DNA from: Sinorhizobium garamanticum
Lineage (GTDB): Bacteria; Pseudomonadota; Alphaproteobacteria; Rhizobiales; Rhizobiaceae
Direction: 5' to 3'
Length of the DNA stretch: 64,000 nucleotides
Assembly: GCF_029892065.1 (NCBI RefSeq)
Contig: NZ_CP120373.1
Coordinates: forward strand, 2,239,001-2,303,000
Shown: positions 8,681 to 16,879 of the stretch, piece by piece
Numbering within the stretch: position 1 is the stretch's first letter
Layout of the letters: each line of letters opens with the position of its first letter
Notes under the pieces: model-generated
The model's input: the letters and a program-made list of their open reading frames with translations, nothing else
Databases searched by the model: none
Told to the model about the DNA's origin: nothing
Program-made: the position numbers and the translations under genes

Positions 8681-9358
8681 TCATTCAATATTGAGCTGCA
8701 GTCTCTTTGACAGATTAGCGAGCTCCACGCGCGTCGAAATGGCGAGCTTGCTATAGATGCTGTGAAGGTGGAGCTTCACCGTGCCGGGTGAAATCCCGAG
8801 TTGCATGCCAATCTCTCTACTCCGCATTCCCGCCGCAGCAAGGCGTGACACCTCTATTTCGCGCTGCGTCAGCACTTCAAGAATTCGGTCGCGTTCGCTC
8901 TCTTGCTCACGGAGTCGATCGAGCGCGCCTTTAAGCGCCGGGTCGTGAAAGTAGGTGCCTCCGGCCACGACCTTTCTGATGCAATCCAACAGCGCGACAG
9001 GCGCTTGTTCCTTCAGCACGATGCCGCTAACGCCCAGTTGCATCGCTTCTTCGAGTTGGTCATCGCCTATGTCCGCAGTAAGGATCACGATCGCAGCACG
9101 GCAGCGGCCACGTACGCGACGAACGAGCTCCAGGCCGTTCATCTCGGGCATTCGCAAATCGAGAACAACGACGTCAACAGCGCCGGACTTCAGTACATCA
9201 AGCGCCTGCGCGCCGTTTTGGCATGTCGCCACGACCCGCCAACCCGGCACAGTCTCGATCAAGCGCCGCAGTCCGTCGAGAACGATCAAATGATCGTCGA
9301 CGACAATCACGCGGAGGGTTATCGAGGCATCGGAAGCATGATCACCACTCGTGTCCAT
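8681..9358 (-). CDS. NarL/FixJ-family response regulator
   Basis: 225 residues. A receiver domain (~15-130) has the acidic pair VVDDH, the phosphoacceptor Asp in VVVLDLRMPEMNG, Thr in VILTAD and Lys in GIVLKEQAP. A LuxR-type helix-turn-helix (~160-222) reads LTQREIEVSRLAAAGMRSREIG followed by GISPGTVKLHLHSIYSKL. Its first 40 nt overlap the 3' end of the sensor kinase gene, so the two are translationally coupled. The cognate targets are probably nearby (the SGNH genes or the carbamoyltransferase operon), which is an inference from position. Confidence 0.92.
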   Translation of the reverse strand: MDTSGDHASDASITLRVIVVDDHLIVLDGLRRLIETVPGWRVVATCQNGAQALDVLKSGAVDVVVLDLRMPEMNGLELVRRVRGRCRAAIVILTADIGDDQLEEAMQLGVSGIVLKEQAPVALLDCIRKVVAGGTYFHDPALKGALDRLREQESERDRILEVLTQREIEVSRLAAAGMRSREIGMQLGISPGTVKLHLHSIYSKLAISTRVELANLSKRLQLNIE

Positions 9359-11205
9359 TCCGCAATCCTGTCAATAGCAAGTTTCCCACCACGGGCGGCT
9401 GTTCGCTCGCGTAAGCTTCTTGGACCCATTTTCTTGCGTTCGAGCTCGGCGTGCTCGACACGTTCGCCGAAGCCAAAGCCGACACCGTCGTCGTCCACGG
9501 TCAGTATGATTGCTTCCTCGTCTGTCCGCAGTTTGATCCTGACCTTCTGTGCGTGCCCATGGCGCACCGCGTTGGCCGTCGCCTCTGAGGTCATGCGGGC
9601 CAACTCGTAAATCAGGCCCATCGGAAGCCTGACCTTGGCTGGATACAGCGCGACGTCTACATCGATCTGCCACTGCAGCATGAGCCGATCGACCAACGCC
9701 GCGAATTGGTGCTCCAATTGTGCCTCAGCAGCGTCTCCATGCTCACGCCCCGGTTCGAGCGCTCGGATGAAGCTGCGCAGCTCGCGCTGCTCGTCGAGAA
9801 GCATCGACTGGATTGCCGTCAGGCGTTCCTCCAAGTCGTCCGGCGGTTGATCTCCCGTCGGCCGCAGAGATTGAAGCTGCAAGGCGGTGCCTGCCAGGGT
9901 CTGAAGAACGCCATCATGAAGGTCGCGGCCAATTCGAATGCGTTCCTCGACGGCCGCTTCGTCGCTAAGACGACGCACCAGCATTGCCTGTTCGAAGAGT
10001 GCCTTAATGCGATCGGCTATGATTTCGGTGATTGCGACGTCGTCAAGCGTCAGCACCGGCGGCTCGAGCAGAAAGAGACGAGCCTGCAGGTCGCCGACCT
10101 CGAAATGTACGGAGACCGCGGAAGTCAACGAAAACGCATCGACAAGCGCAGGGGAGAGGGGTGGCCGCTCATCGGTCCATGAGTCAAATCGACCGTCACC
10201 TTTATGAACCAGAAGACGGTTGCGCGTGGCGTCGGAAATCAAAAGGCTTCGTTGATGCAGAGTTTTGTCGGTCCAGGATCCAAAAGCGTCCGGAGGCATC
10301 TGTGTGACCTTGCAGCCCCCGTTTTCCCACAACGCCACATACGTCCATGGCTCTTCGCCATCGCTCCAGATGAGCAGTGCGCGCTTAACCAGCGTCACAT
10401 GCGCGGCATACTCCAGCGCAGCAGCGGCGGGCCACTCACGGCCTTGTGGCAAGGCAGGCGTTCTTTGCACCAACCTCAACAGTTCGGCGCGCACCGCCTC
10501 CTGATGGGCGCCCAGCCAGATAAGCAGCACCGCCGCCACGAAGATGAACAAAAGCCTCGAAACATTCGTCGTGGTACCAGCGTCCGGATCGAACAGGTCG
10601 CGTGTATCTGAGGATCCGAGATACAGCAGGATCAGCAGGCAGATGAGCCCGCTCCAGAACGCACCCCGCCATCTCCAGTGCAAGGTCGCAGACAACAGCG
10701 TGAAAGGCATGAGCACGAAAAAGGGGCTCGACGCGCCGTCGGTCATCGACATGAACGCGGCGAATGCGACGATATCGATCACGTGGCGTGCGAACGTTCC
10801 GCGTACTCGTGAAATCTCCGTTCGCCAGGCCAGGATGGCGACGATGACGGCGTAGCAGAAATAAACGACGAGCAGCGCGTACATCGGTTCGGGCGGTAAC
10901 GGCACGTGTGCCGAGTCCAGCCATGCGATCCAGATGCTGCCGGCCGCAAGCATGATCCGGCCGATTGCGATCACCTTGTCCGATCGGGCACGAAAGGTGT
11001 TCGTCCAGACCATGCGACCTGACACAAGGTCCCGCTCGTTCGCGCGGCGATCGCGCCGCGACATCTTTTCGTCCGCGCGATCAAATCCAACACGCAGTCG
11101 ATCTGGCAGGTTGAACGTCCTGAGGATGGCCGTTGTACATCCTCTGAGAGCCGCCTCAATTGAAGCGCTTATGTCGGCCGAACTGTTCCGCGTCAAAGCG
11201 GCCAC
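9319..11205 (-). CDS. Sensor histidine kinase, NarX/DegS-type (HisKA_3)
   Basis: 628 residues from a GTG at 11205; an internal ATG at 11064 is an alternative start. About five or six membrane segments lie between ~75 and ~240 with short loops, followed by a GAF-like cytosolic region (~250-400). The HisKA_3 phosphoacceptor motif IGRDLHDGVLQTLAG is at ~425-440. A C-terminal HATPase_c domain shows the N-box SEATANAVRHGHA and the G1 box DDDGVGFGFGE. The many short membrane helices suggest sensing within the membrane or of a lipophilic signal. It is coupled to the downstream NarL-type regulator by a 40-nt overlap. Confidence 0.9.
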   Translation of the reverse strand: MAALTRNSSADISASIEAALRGCTTAILRTFNLPDRLRVGFDRADEKMSRRDRRANERDLVSGRMVWTNTFRARSDKVIAIGRIMLAAGSIWIAWLDSAHVPLPPEPMYALLVVYFCYAVIVAILAWRTEISRVRGTFARHVIDIVAFAAFMSMTDGASSPFFVLMPFTLLSATLHWRWRGAFWSGLICLLILLYLGSSDTRDLFDPDAGTTTNVSRLLFIFVAAVLLIWLGAHQEAVRAELLRLVQRTPALPQGREWPAAAALEYAAHVTLVKRALLIWSDGEEPWTYVALWENGGCKVTQMPPDAFGSWTDKTLHQRSLLISDATRNRLLVHKGDGRFDSWTDERPPLSPALVDAFSLTSAVSVHFEVGDLQARLFLLEPPVLTLDDVAITEIIADRIKALFEQAMLVRRLSDEAAVEERIRIGRDLHDGVLQTLAGTALQLQSLRPTGDQPPDDLEERLTAIQSMLLDEQRELRSFIRALEPGREHGDAAEAQLEHQFAALVDRLMLQWQIDVDVALYPAKVRLPMGLIYELARMTSEATANAVRHGHAQKVRIKLRTDEEAIILTVDDDGVGFGFGERVEHAELERKKMGPRSLRERTAARGGKLAIDRIAEWTRVVIMLPMPR

Positions 11206-11742
11206 CCGAGTATGAACTGATCCAGGTATTTACTGTCAAAACAGGTATCTGCCGGCTGCGGCAGCAAAATCTAGTCTTTTAAAAGCGCTCCCGTCTCTCA
11301 ATGACGCGAGAATGCATTTGGGCTGGGATAAGCTTAATTGGAATGACCGCCAATATACCGCTGGATATATGGATCCGTCGATCCGTTTTTCTCTCATGCG
11401 ATCGAATTTTTCACCGGCCAGCAACCAGGTGTGTAGACAAAATCATGTTCAGTAATATCAGCTGGGAAAATCCTGTTGCGCGTACCAAAACCCCGAGGAC
11501 CGTCGTAACGTTGGCCAATATGTGAAAATCCATTTCTTCCTATGCTGTCATCGGCTGTAGATATGCCGATATAGACCATCGAATGATGCCGCCTTGCTGC
11601 CATCAAGCCGTTTCTATATCCATCGGCATATTGACCAACCCGACTGCTGTTGCTGTAGTCGGTCATGAAATTAATGCGATTGTGAGGGACTATCGCCCTC
11701 GAATTCAGTTTGACGCCCGGCGCTTGATTGAGGTGCGTAGCA
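11206..11742 (+). other. AT-richer intergenic region between the sensor kinase and the SxtJ-like operon
   Basis: 537 bp without a convincing gene. It must hold the divergent promoters for the kinase and for the SxtJ-like operon. A 133-codon frame on the minus strand (11795-11394) crosses it but overlaps the real SxtJ-like gene start and has no recognisable family, so I do not call it. The base composition is visibly more AT-rich than in the flanking genes. Confidence 0.6.
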
Positions 11743-12174
11743 ATGAGCGCGTCGCATGAACCGATCATAGAAAACATCCCGGAAGGTCCGTCCAATCGTA
11801 GTTTCGGCTACACTGTCGGCGGAATTCTTTTTTGCATCGCACTTTTGAGGTGGTGGCAAGCGGAGCAAGCCACCCCACTGACCATTGCGCTTGGTTCGGT
11901 CGGCATTGCGCTTGTCGTCCTGGCATACTTGGCTCCTCACACCTTGACCACCGCGAACCGGCTCTGGACCAAACTCGGTCTGCTCCTGTTCAAGGTAATC
12001 AATCCGCTCGTGATGCTGTTGATCTATGTAACCACGTTCATTCCGATCGGGGTTCTAATGCGATTACGAGGCCACGACCCCTTGGCGGCGGCATTCGACC
12101 GTAGCGTGAGCACATATTGGAAAACGAGGCCTCCAAACGAGCCGACGCCGGCGACGATGCGCGACCAGTATTAA
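11743..12174 (+). CDS. SxtJ-like membrane protein
   Basis: 143 residues from the ATG at 11743, preceded by GAGGTG at a normal distance. Four hydrophobic stretches are visible: ~21-37 (VGGILFCIALLRWW), ~46-66, and a long pair at ~80-108 (LLFKVINPLVMLLIYVTTF). It ends in a basic, Pro-rich tail. Size, topology and the partner genes fit the SxtJ family, named after the protein encoded beside the O-carbamoyltransferase SxtI in saxitoxin clusters. It is the first gene of a three-gene operon with a DUF5989-like peptide and a carbamoyltransferase. By context it may help present a membrane-bound acceptor to the carbamoyltransferase; this is unproven. Confidence 0.8.
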   Translation: MSASHEPIIENIPEGPSNRSFGYTVGGILFCIALLRWWQAEQATPLTIALGSVGIALVVLAYLAPHTLTTANRLWTKLGLLLFKVINPLVMLLIYVTTFIPIGVLMRLRGHDPLAAAFDRSVSTYWKTRPPNEPTPATMRDQY

Positions 12175-12193
12175 ATTTCGAGAGGGAAGAGAG

Positions 12194-12343
12194 ATGGAAT
12201 TTGTCCAGGAACTTTTCGCCTATATGGGCAACCGAAAGAAGTTCTGGTTGCTGCCGATCCTGATCATGGTGACGGTTTTTGGATCGCTGGTGGTCCTGAC
12301 TCAGGGCACCGCTGTAGCACCGTTCATCTATACTCTGTTCTGA
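12194..12343 (+). CDS. DUF5989-like small membrane protein (49 aa)
   Basis: A 49-residue peptide with a strong ribosome binding site (GAGGGAAGAGAG) just upstream. It starts MEFVQELFAYMGNRKKFW and continues with one membrane helix (LLPILIMVTVFGSLVVL), ending FIYTLF. This is the expected form of the DUF5989 peptides (SxtK-like) that accompany SxtJ and NodU-type carbamoyltransferases. It lies 19 nt after the SxtJ-like stop and 13 nt before the carbamoyltransferase start, so the three are one operon. Its role is unknown; a membrane-docking subunit is a reasonable guess. Confidence 0.82.
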   Translation: MEFVQELFAYMGNRKKFWLLPILIMVTVFGSLVVLTQGTAVAPFIYTLF

Positions 12344-12356
12344 TGCGGGGCCTGCC

Positions 12357-14189
12357 TTGCGCGTTCTAGGCATCTCCGCCTTCTACCACGACAGCGCGGC
12401 GGCTCTGGTCGAAGACGGCCGCGTTGTCGCGGCCGCGCAGGAGGAACGCTTCACTCGAAAGAAGCACGACCCGAGTTTTCCAGCGCGGGCGATAGAATAC
12501 TGCCTGACGGAAGCCCGCTGCGGCATGAACGATATCGATCATGTCGTGTTTTACGACAAGCCGTTCTTAAAATTCGAGCGACTTCTCGAGACCTACCTTG
12601 CGACGAGCCCCAGAGGGTTTCGCTCATTCAAGCTTGCGATGCCAATATGGATCAAGGAGAAGCTGTTTCAAAAGAAGCTTCTTCGCAAGGATTTGGGCAG
12701 GATTGCGGGGGTGAAGGAATGGGCGGGGTCACTGCTCTTTACCGAGCATCATCTGGCCCACGCTGCGAGCGCGTACTTTCCTTCTCCCTTCCCAAGGGCG
12801 GCGGTATTGACCATGGACGGCGTCGGCGAATGGTGCACGACGTCCCTTGGTCACGGTCGCGACAATCACCTTGAGATATTGAAGGAAATCCATTTCCCCC
12901 ATTCCCTGGGCCTGCTTTATTCCGCCTTTACCTACTACACCGGTTTCAAGGTGAACTCCGGCGAGTACAAGCTAATGGGGCTTGCGCCCTATGGTCGGCC
13001 GCGCTTCGCCCAGACCATCCTCGACCATCTCATCGACCTCAAGGAGGACGGCTCGTTTCGGCTCGATCAGCGCTACTTTGACTATTGCACCGGTCTCACG
13101 ATGACGTCGCCCGCCTTTCACCGCTTGTTCGGCGGCGAACCGCGCAAGCCGGAATCCCCGCTTACACAGCGCGAGATGGACTTGGCGGCGTCGATCCAAA
13201 GCGTCACGGAAGAGGTCGTACTGAGGCTCGCGCGGTTCGCGAGGCGGGAAACCAACGAAAAGAACCTTTGCCTGGCCGGCGGTGTCGCGCTCAATTGCGT
13301 TGCCAATGGCAAGCTCCTCAAGGAAGGTCTCTTTGAGGACATCTGGATACAGCCGGCCGCTGGCGACGCAGGCGGCGCACTGGGGGCGGCGCTCGCCGTA
13401 TGGCATGACTACCTGAGCAAGCCCCGCGCCACAAACGGCGGGGACAGCATGGCCGGGGCCTATCTCGGCCCGAGTTACGAACAAGCTGAAATCGAACAAC
13501 GCCTCGCTGCCGCCGGCGCGGCCTACAGGGTTCTGTCCGACGATGAAATTACAGCAACCACGGTCGAGGCCCTTGTCGAGGAAAAGGCTGTTGGCTGGAT
13601 GCAGGGGCGCATGGAGTTCGGGCCGCGCGCGCTGGGAGGGCGCTCGATACTCGGTGATCCGCGCTCGCCGACAATGCAGAAGACGCTCAATCTCAAAGTC
13701 AAATACAGGGAGAGTTTTCGCCCCTTTGCTCCCTCGGTTCGCCGCGAGGACGTAGCGGACTGGTTCGATCTCGATGCCGACAGCCCCTACATGCTGCTCG
13801 TCGCCGACGTGTTGGAGAGCCGGAGACTGCATGCCAATCATCCGCAGGAACAGTTGTTCGGCATCGACCTGCTGAATGTGCCGAGATCAGAGATTCCGGC
13901 TGTCACCCACGTCGACTACTCGGCGCGCATCCAGACGGTGCATCGCGAGACCAACCCTCGCTACTGGGATCTGCTGACAGCCTTCAAAGCTCGCACCGGC
14001 TGTCCGGTCCTTGTCAACACCAGCTTCAACGTGCGCGGAGAGCCTATCGTCTGCACGCCGGAAGATGCATTCCGATGCTTCATGGGCACGGAGATCGAAC
14101 GCCTCGTCGTCGGCAATTGCATGCTGAAGAAGGAAGACCAGCCTGAACGTCTACGCAAGGACTACAAGGAACAGTTCGAGCTCGACTAG
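12357..14189 (+). CDS. NodU/CmcH-family carbamoyltransferase
   Basis: 610 residues from a TTG start at 12357 (no ATG fits the frame start RVLGISAFYHDSAAAL). The N-terminal Kae1-like domain shows HDSAAALVEDG, EERFTRKKHD and the metal-binding EHHLAHAASAYFPS; further on are TMDGVGEW and LAGGVALNCVANG. The C-terminal YrdC-like domain includes GRMEFGPRALGGRSI, YRESFRPFAPSV and LVNTSFNVRGEPI. The family transfers a carbamoyl group from carbamoyl phosphate, through carbamoyl-AMP, to a hydroxyl of an antibiotic, toxin or Nod factor. No nodulation genes are nearby. The partners here are the SxtJ-like and DUF5989-like membrane proteins and two SGNH proteins, suggesting a membrane-associated or envelope acceptor. 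Confidence 0.92.
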   Translation: MRVLGISAFYHDSAAALVEDGRVVAAAQEERFTRKKHDPSFPARAIEYCLTEARCGMNDIDHVVFYDKPFLKFERLLETYLATSPRGFRSFKLAMPIWIKEKLFQKKLLRKDLGRIAGVKEWAGSLLFTEHHLAHAASAYFPSPFPRAAVLTMDGVGEWCTTSLGHGRDNHLEILKEIHFPHSLGLLYSAFTYYTGFKVNSGEYKLMGLAPYGRPRFAQTILDHLIDLKEDGSFRLDQRYFDYCTGLTMTSPAFHRLFGGEPRKPESPLTQREMDLAASIQSVTEEVVLRLARFARRETNEKNLCLAGGVALNCVANGKLLKEGLFEDIWIQPAAGDAGGALGAALAVWHDYLSKPRATNGGDSMAGAYLGPSYEQAEIEQRLAAAGAAYRVLSDDEITATTVEALVEEKAVGWMQGRMEFGPRALGGRSILGDPRSPTMQKTLNLKVKYRESFRPFAPSVRREDVADWFDLDADSPYMLLVADVLESRRLHANHPQEQLFGIDLLNVPRSEIPAVTHVDYSARIQTVHRETNPRYWDLLTAFKARTGCPVLVNTSFNVRGEPIVCTPEDAFRCFMGTEIERLVVGNCMLKKEDQPERLRKDYKEQFELD

Positions 14190-14215
14190 CGGGACTTCTG
14201 CTGTAGAGGCTGCAG

Positions 14216-15235
14216 CTACCCCGTCTGCTCGACGATCGGCGGAATCTGGATCACTTTCAGGTCCGATGCACCGGAGTCGATGATCTCGAAGACCGCGTCG
14301 AGCATTCTCGGAACATCCTGGCGAACCATTTCTATGTGATCGCCGAGCATGGCCACGAAAGGATCCCAGTCGAAGCAGCCGAGGTGCGGCATCCGGTCGG
14401 CATAGTGGCCGGAGCGACGGATCCAGCGCATCACGCCTTCAAGCGAAATCGTGGAGTTGACGAACATGCCCCGCGGCAGTGTTCCGACCTTTTCCGCGAT
14501 TGCCTTCATGGCGTTCTCCGCCTTCTCGGGCGCATAGCCGCAGGTGAGCACCAGCGTCTCGTCGACTGTCACCCCCGCTTCGGCATGGGCGGCGCGGAAC
14601 CCTCTAACACGCTCCGATGTGTTGTGGTCGGTTCCGCGCCCGCCGACGAAGAGCAGCGGCGCCTTTTCACCGAACTCCCTCTCGCAGTTCGCCAGCACAC
14701 GCCGCGTGAGTTCGAGCGCGCCGGCGAAATTGTCCGAAATGACCGACGGAACACGCGAACCCGGCAGGTCGAGATTCACGGCGCGCACGCCGGCGGCAGA
14801 ACATATGTCGGCAATCCGATCCGGATCGGTCGCGCCCGTCGCGATCAGGCAGTCCACCTGGTAGGAGAGCATGGCGCGCGCGGCTTCGATTTCCAGTGCG
14901 GGATCGCGGCGCGTGCAGGTTATGATCGGGAAGAGGCCTCTCTCGCGGGCCATGGCCTCGAACTGTTCGACGATCGAGCCGAAGTAGCGGTTGTCGTACT
15001 TCGGGACGATCATTCCAATGATTTTCGATCGCTCGCGCCGCAGCACGCTCGCCTGCATGTTCAGCGCATATCCCTGCTCTTCGGCGAGCCGGGTTATCTT
15101 CTCGGCCAGTTGGCTGCTGATGCGGCGCTTCTTCCAGTTTCCATTCAGCACGGCACTCACGGCGCTCGCCGAGGTCCCGGCCAATTCGGCCAGGTCGTAG
15201 ATCGTTGTCCTTTTCGTCGGAATGCTACGCTTCAC
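14216..15235 (-). CDS. rbtR: LacI-family transcriptional regulator of the ribitol locus
   Basis: 339 residues from a GTG at 15235, preferred over upstream starts because AGGGAG lies 9 nt before it. The N-terminal LacI helix-turn-helix begins TTIYDLAELAGTSASAVSAVLNG, followed by a periplasmic-binding-protein-like effector domain (IIGMIVPKYDNRYFGSIVEQ; NLDLPGSRVPSVISDN). It is divergent from the ribitol importer and catabolic operon, which it probably represses until the inducer binds. The symbol is by position and role, not by detailed homology. Its 3' end faces the carbamoyltransferase gene with only 26 bp between them. Confidence 0.85.
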   Translation of the reverse strand: MKRSIPTKRTTIYDLAELAGTSASAVSAVLNGNWKKRRISSQLAEKITRLAEEQGYALNMQASVLRRERSKIIGMIVPKYDNRYFGSIVEQFEAMARERGLFPIITCTRRDPALEIEAARAMLSYQVDCLIATGATDPDRIADICSAAGVRAVNLDLPGSRVPSVISDNFAGALELTRRVLANCEREFGEKAPLLFVGGRGTDHNTSERVRGFRAAHAEAGVTVDETLVLTCGYAPEKAENAMKAIAEKVGTLPRGMFVNSTISLEGVMRWIRRSGHYADRMPHLGCFDWDPFVAMLGDHIEMVRQDVPRMLDAVFEIIDSGASDLKVIQIPPIVEQTG

Positions 15236-15548
15236 GAATTTTGATCTCCCTTTTTCGACCACCACCTTGACATCAAAGGCGTACAGTGGCAATTCTGCTT
15301 CATCGATTGAGCACGCAAGCACAATCGATGAAGCCGCCAGTTTCAACAAAGCTGGGCAGGGAGGGAGTCAGACAGGAAATCAAAAAATCTAGCGCTGCGG
15401 TGTTTGCTGCGGCGAGCGACCGGCTGCGCCCTGATGGGCCTGTAAAAGCTGTGCGGAATTTGTCCGCGGACGACTTCGCGATATCTTGGGGGTGTCGCCC
15501 TTCAAAAGCTTCAGGACGCCGGCGAAAAATCAACCGTGGAGGAAACTT
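15236..15548 (+). other. Divergent promoter region of the ribitol locus
   Basis: 313 bp between the LacI gene and the binding-protein gene, with no gene of its own. It contains a 38-bp inverted repeat at 15297-15334 and a 10-bp perfect palindrome GTCCGCGGAC at 15462-15471, both candidate operators. A strong GGAGGA precedes the binding-protein ATG. Confidence 0.65.
15297..15334. promoter_or_regulatory. Perfect 13-bp inverted repeat upstream of the ribitol operon
   Basis: Arms GCTTCATCGATTG and CAATCGATGAAGC are separated by 12 nt (AGCACGCAAGCA). The position between the divergent LacI gene and the importer suggests an operator or an early transcript hairpin. LacI operators usually have no or a very short spacer, so two half-sites or a stem-loop are both possible. 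Confidence 0.55.
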
Positions 15549-16595
15549 ATGAAGACGATTTATTACTTGCTTGCCTCGACCGGCCTTGCCGTGTCGCTCA
15601 GCAGCGCCGCCGTTGCGCAGGAAGCGGCCACCGTTGCCTTCCTGATGCCGGACCAGGCTTCGACTCGCTACGAGGAACATGATTATCCAGGCTTCAAGGC
15701 AGAGATGGAGAAGCTCTGCCCGAGCTGCACCGTCATCTACCAGAACGCCAATGCGGACGTGGCGCTTCAGCAGCAGCAGTTCAACTCCGCGATCGCTCAG
15801 GGCGCCAAGGTTGTCGTGCTTGATCCGGTTGATTCCGCGGCAGCCGCCGCACTCGTCGAAATCGCCCATTCCCAGGATGTCAAGGTGATCGCCTATGACC
15901 GTCCGATCCCGGACAAGCCGGCGGACTACTATGTCTCGTTCGACAATGAGGGCATCGGCCGCTCGATCGCGCAGTCGCTCGTCGAGCACCTGAAGGCATC
16001 CGGCGTTCCGGAAGGTTCCGGCGTGCTGCAGATCAACGGCTCGCCGACCGATGCGGCCGCCGGACTCATTCGCGACGGCATCGATTCCGCCCTCGACGCC
16101 TCCGGCTACAAGACGCTCGCCGAGTACGATACGCCAGACTGGGCGCCGCCGAAGGCGCAGGAATGGGCCGCCGGCCAGATCACCCGTTTCGGCGAGCAGA
16201 TCAAGGGCATCGTCGCCGCCAACGACGGAACCGGCGGGGGTGCGATTGCCGCTCTCAAGGCGGCAGGCGTCAAGCCGGTCCCCCCGGTCACCGGCAACGA
16301 TGCGACGATTGCAGCCCTGCAGCTGGTCATCTCCGGGGACCAGTACAACACGATCTCCAAGCCTTCCGAGATCGTAGCGGCCGCTGCAGCCAATGTTGCC
16401 GTGAAGCTGATCAAGGGCGAAACCCCGGAAGCGACCCATAAGCTGTACGATACGCCCTCGCAGCTCTTCACTCCCGCAGTGGTCACGGCCGAAAACATCA
16501 AAGCCGAGATCTTCGACAAGAAGATCAACACGCCGGAAGAGATCTGCACCGGCGAATATGTTGAAGGTTGCCGCAAACTCGGCATCATGAACTGA
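15549..16595 (+). CDS. Ribitol (pentitol) ABC transporter, periplasmic substrate-binding protein
   Basis: 348 residues from the ATG at 15549 with GGAGGA upstream. A Sec signal peptide (MKTIYYLLASTGLAVSLSSAAVAQ) is followed by a two-lobe sugar-binding fold of the RbsB/CUT2 type: VAFLMPDQASTRY, AIAQGAKVVVLDPVDSAAA, VIAYDRPIPDKPADYYVSFDN. It binds substrate in the periplasm and delivers it to the permease at 17698. A hairpin (16612-16640) and a RIME1 repeat separate it from the ATPase gene, which may help keep its transcript more abundant than those of the membrane components. The pentitol specificity is inferred from the downstream ribitol dehydrogenase. Confidence 0.88.
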   Translation: MKTIYYLLASTGLAVSLSSAAVAQEAATVAFLMPDQASTRYEEHDYPGFKAEMEKLCPSCTVIYQNANADVALQQQQFNSAIAQGAKVVVLDPVDSAAAAALVEIAHSQDVKVIAYDRPIPDKPADYYVSFDNEGIGRSIAQSLVEHLKASGVPEGSGVLQINGSPTDAAAGLIRDGIDSALDASGYKTLAEYDTPDWAPPKAQEWAAGQITRFGEQIKGIVAANDGTGGGAIAALKAAGVKPVPPVTGNDATIAALQLVISGDQYNTISKPSEIVAAAAANVAVKLIKGETPEATHKLYDTPSQLFTPAVVTAENIKAEIFDKKINTPEEICTGEYVEGCRKLGIMN

Positions 16596-16611
16596 GACTC
16601 TGGCTGTTTTC

Positions 16612-16640
16612 GTGTTCGGTCGCGAGGCGCGGCCGAACAC
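16612..16640 (+). promoter_or_regulatory. Stem-loop after the binding-protein gene
   Basis: GTGTTCGG and CCGAACAC pair, with TCGC/GCG able to extend the stem around GAGGC. There is no U-run, so it looks more like an mRNA-stabilising or processing hairpin than a full terminator. It sits 17 nt after the stop of the substrate-binding protein. Confidence 0.6.
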
Positions 16641-16756
16641 ATCTCCGAGATCACGATGATTCTTGGTCGACCCGTAACCATGGCCGTGATCGATTCTAGC
16701 AACCTGGAGCGGATGCGCGGCGGAGAATCGCTCGTACGTTTCCTTGATCCCGCTCC

Positions 16757-16861
16757 ACTGCATGTTTCCTATGATCGTATCCGATTAAAGGGTGGAAACA
16801 TGCAGCAATTCAAAGTGTCACAGCGTCCCTTGCGCGTCTGATAAGACGCGCGGTGCTGTAG
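16757..16861 (+). repeat. RIME1-like intergenic repeat (complete) inside the ribitol operon
   Basis: Starts ACTGCATGTTTCC, contains GGAAACATGCAGCAATTCAAAGTG and closes TGCGCGTCTGATAAGACGCGCGGTGCTGTAG, split here across the two palindromes. It lies between the binding-protein gene and the ATPase gene, ending 18 bp before the ATPase start codon. Confidence 0.85.
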
Positions 16862-16879
16862 TCGAAAGGTCGAAAGGCG

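Noticed and set aside
11394..11795. 133-codon minus-strand frame between the sensor kinase and the SxtJ-like gene
   Set aside because: It overlaps the start of the well-supported SxtJ-like gene, has no good ribosome binding site, and no family was recognised.
12357..14189. NodU, i.e. a nodulation-specific carbamoyltransferase
   Set aside because: No nodABC, nodS or other Nod-factor genes and no nod box were seen; the SxtJ/DUF5989 partners point to a different acceptor.
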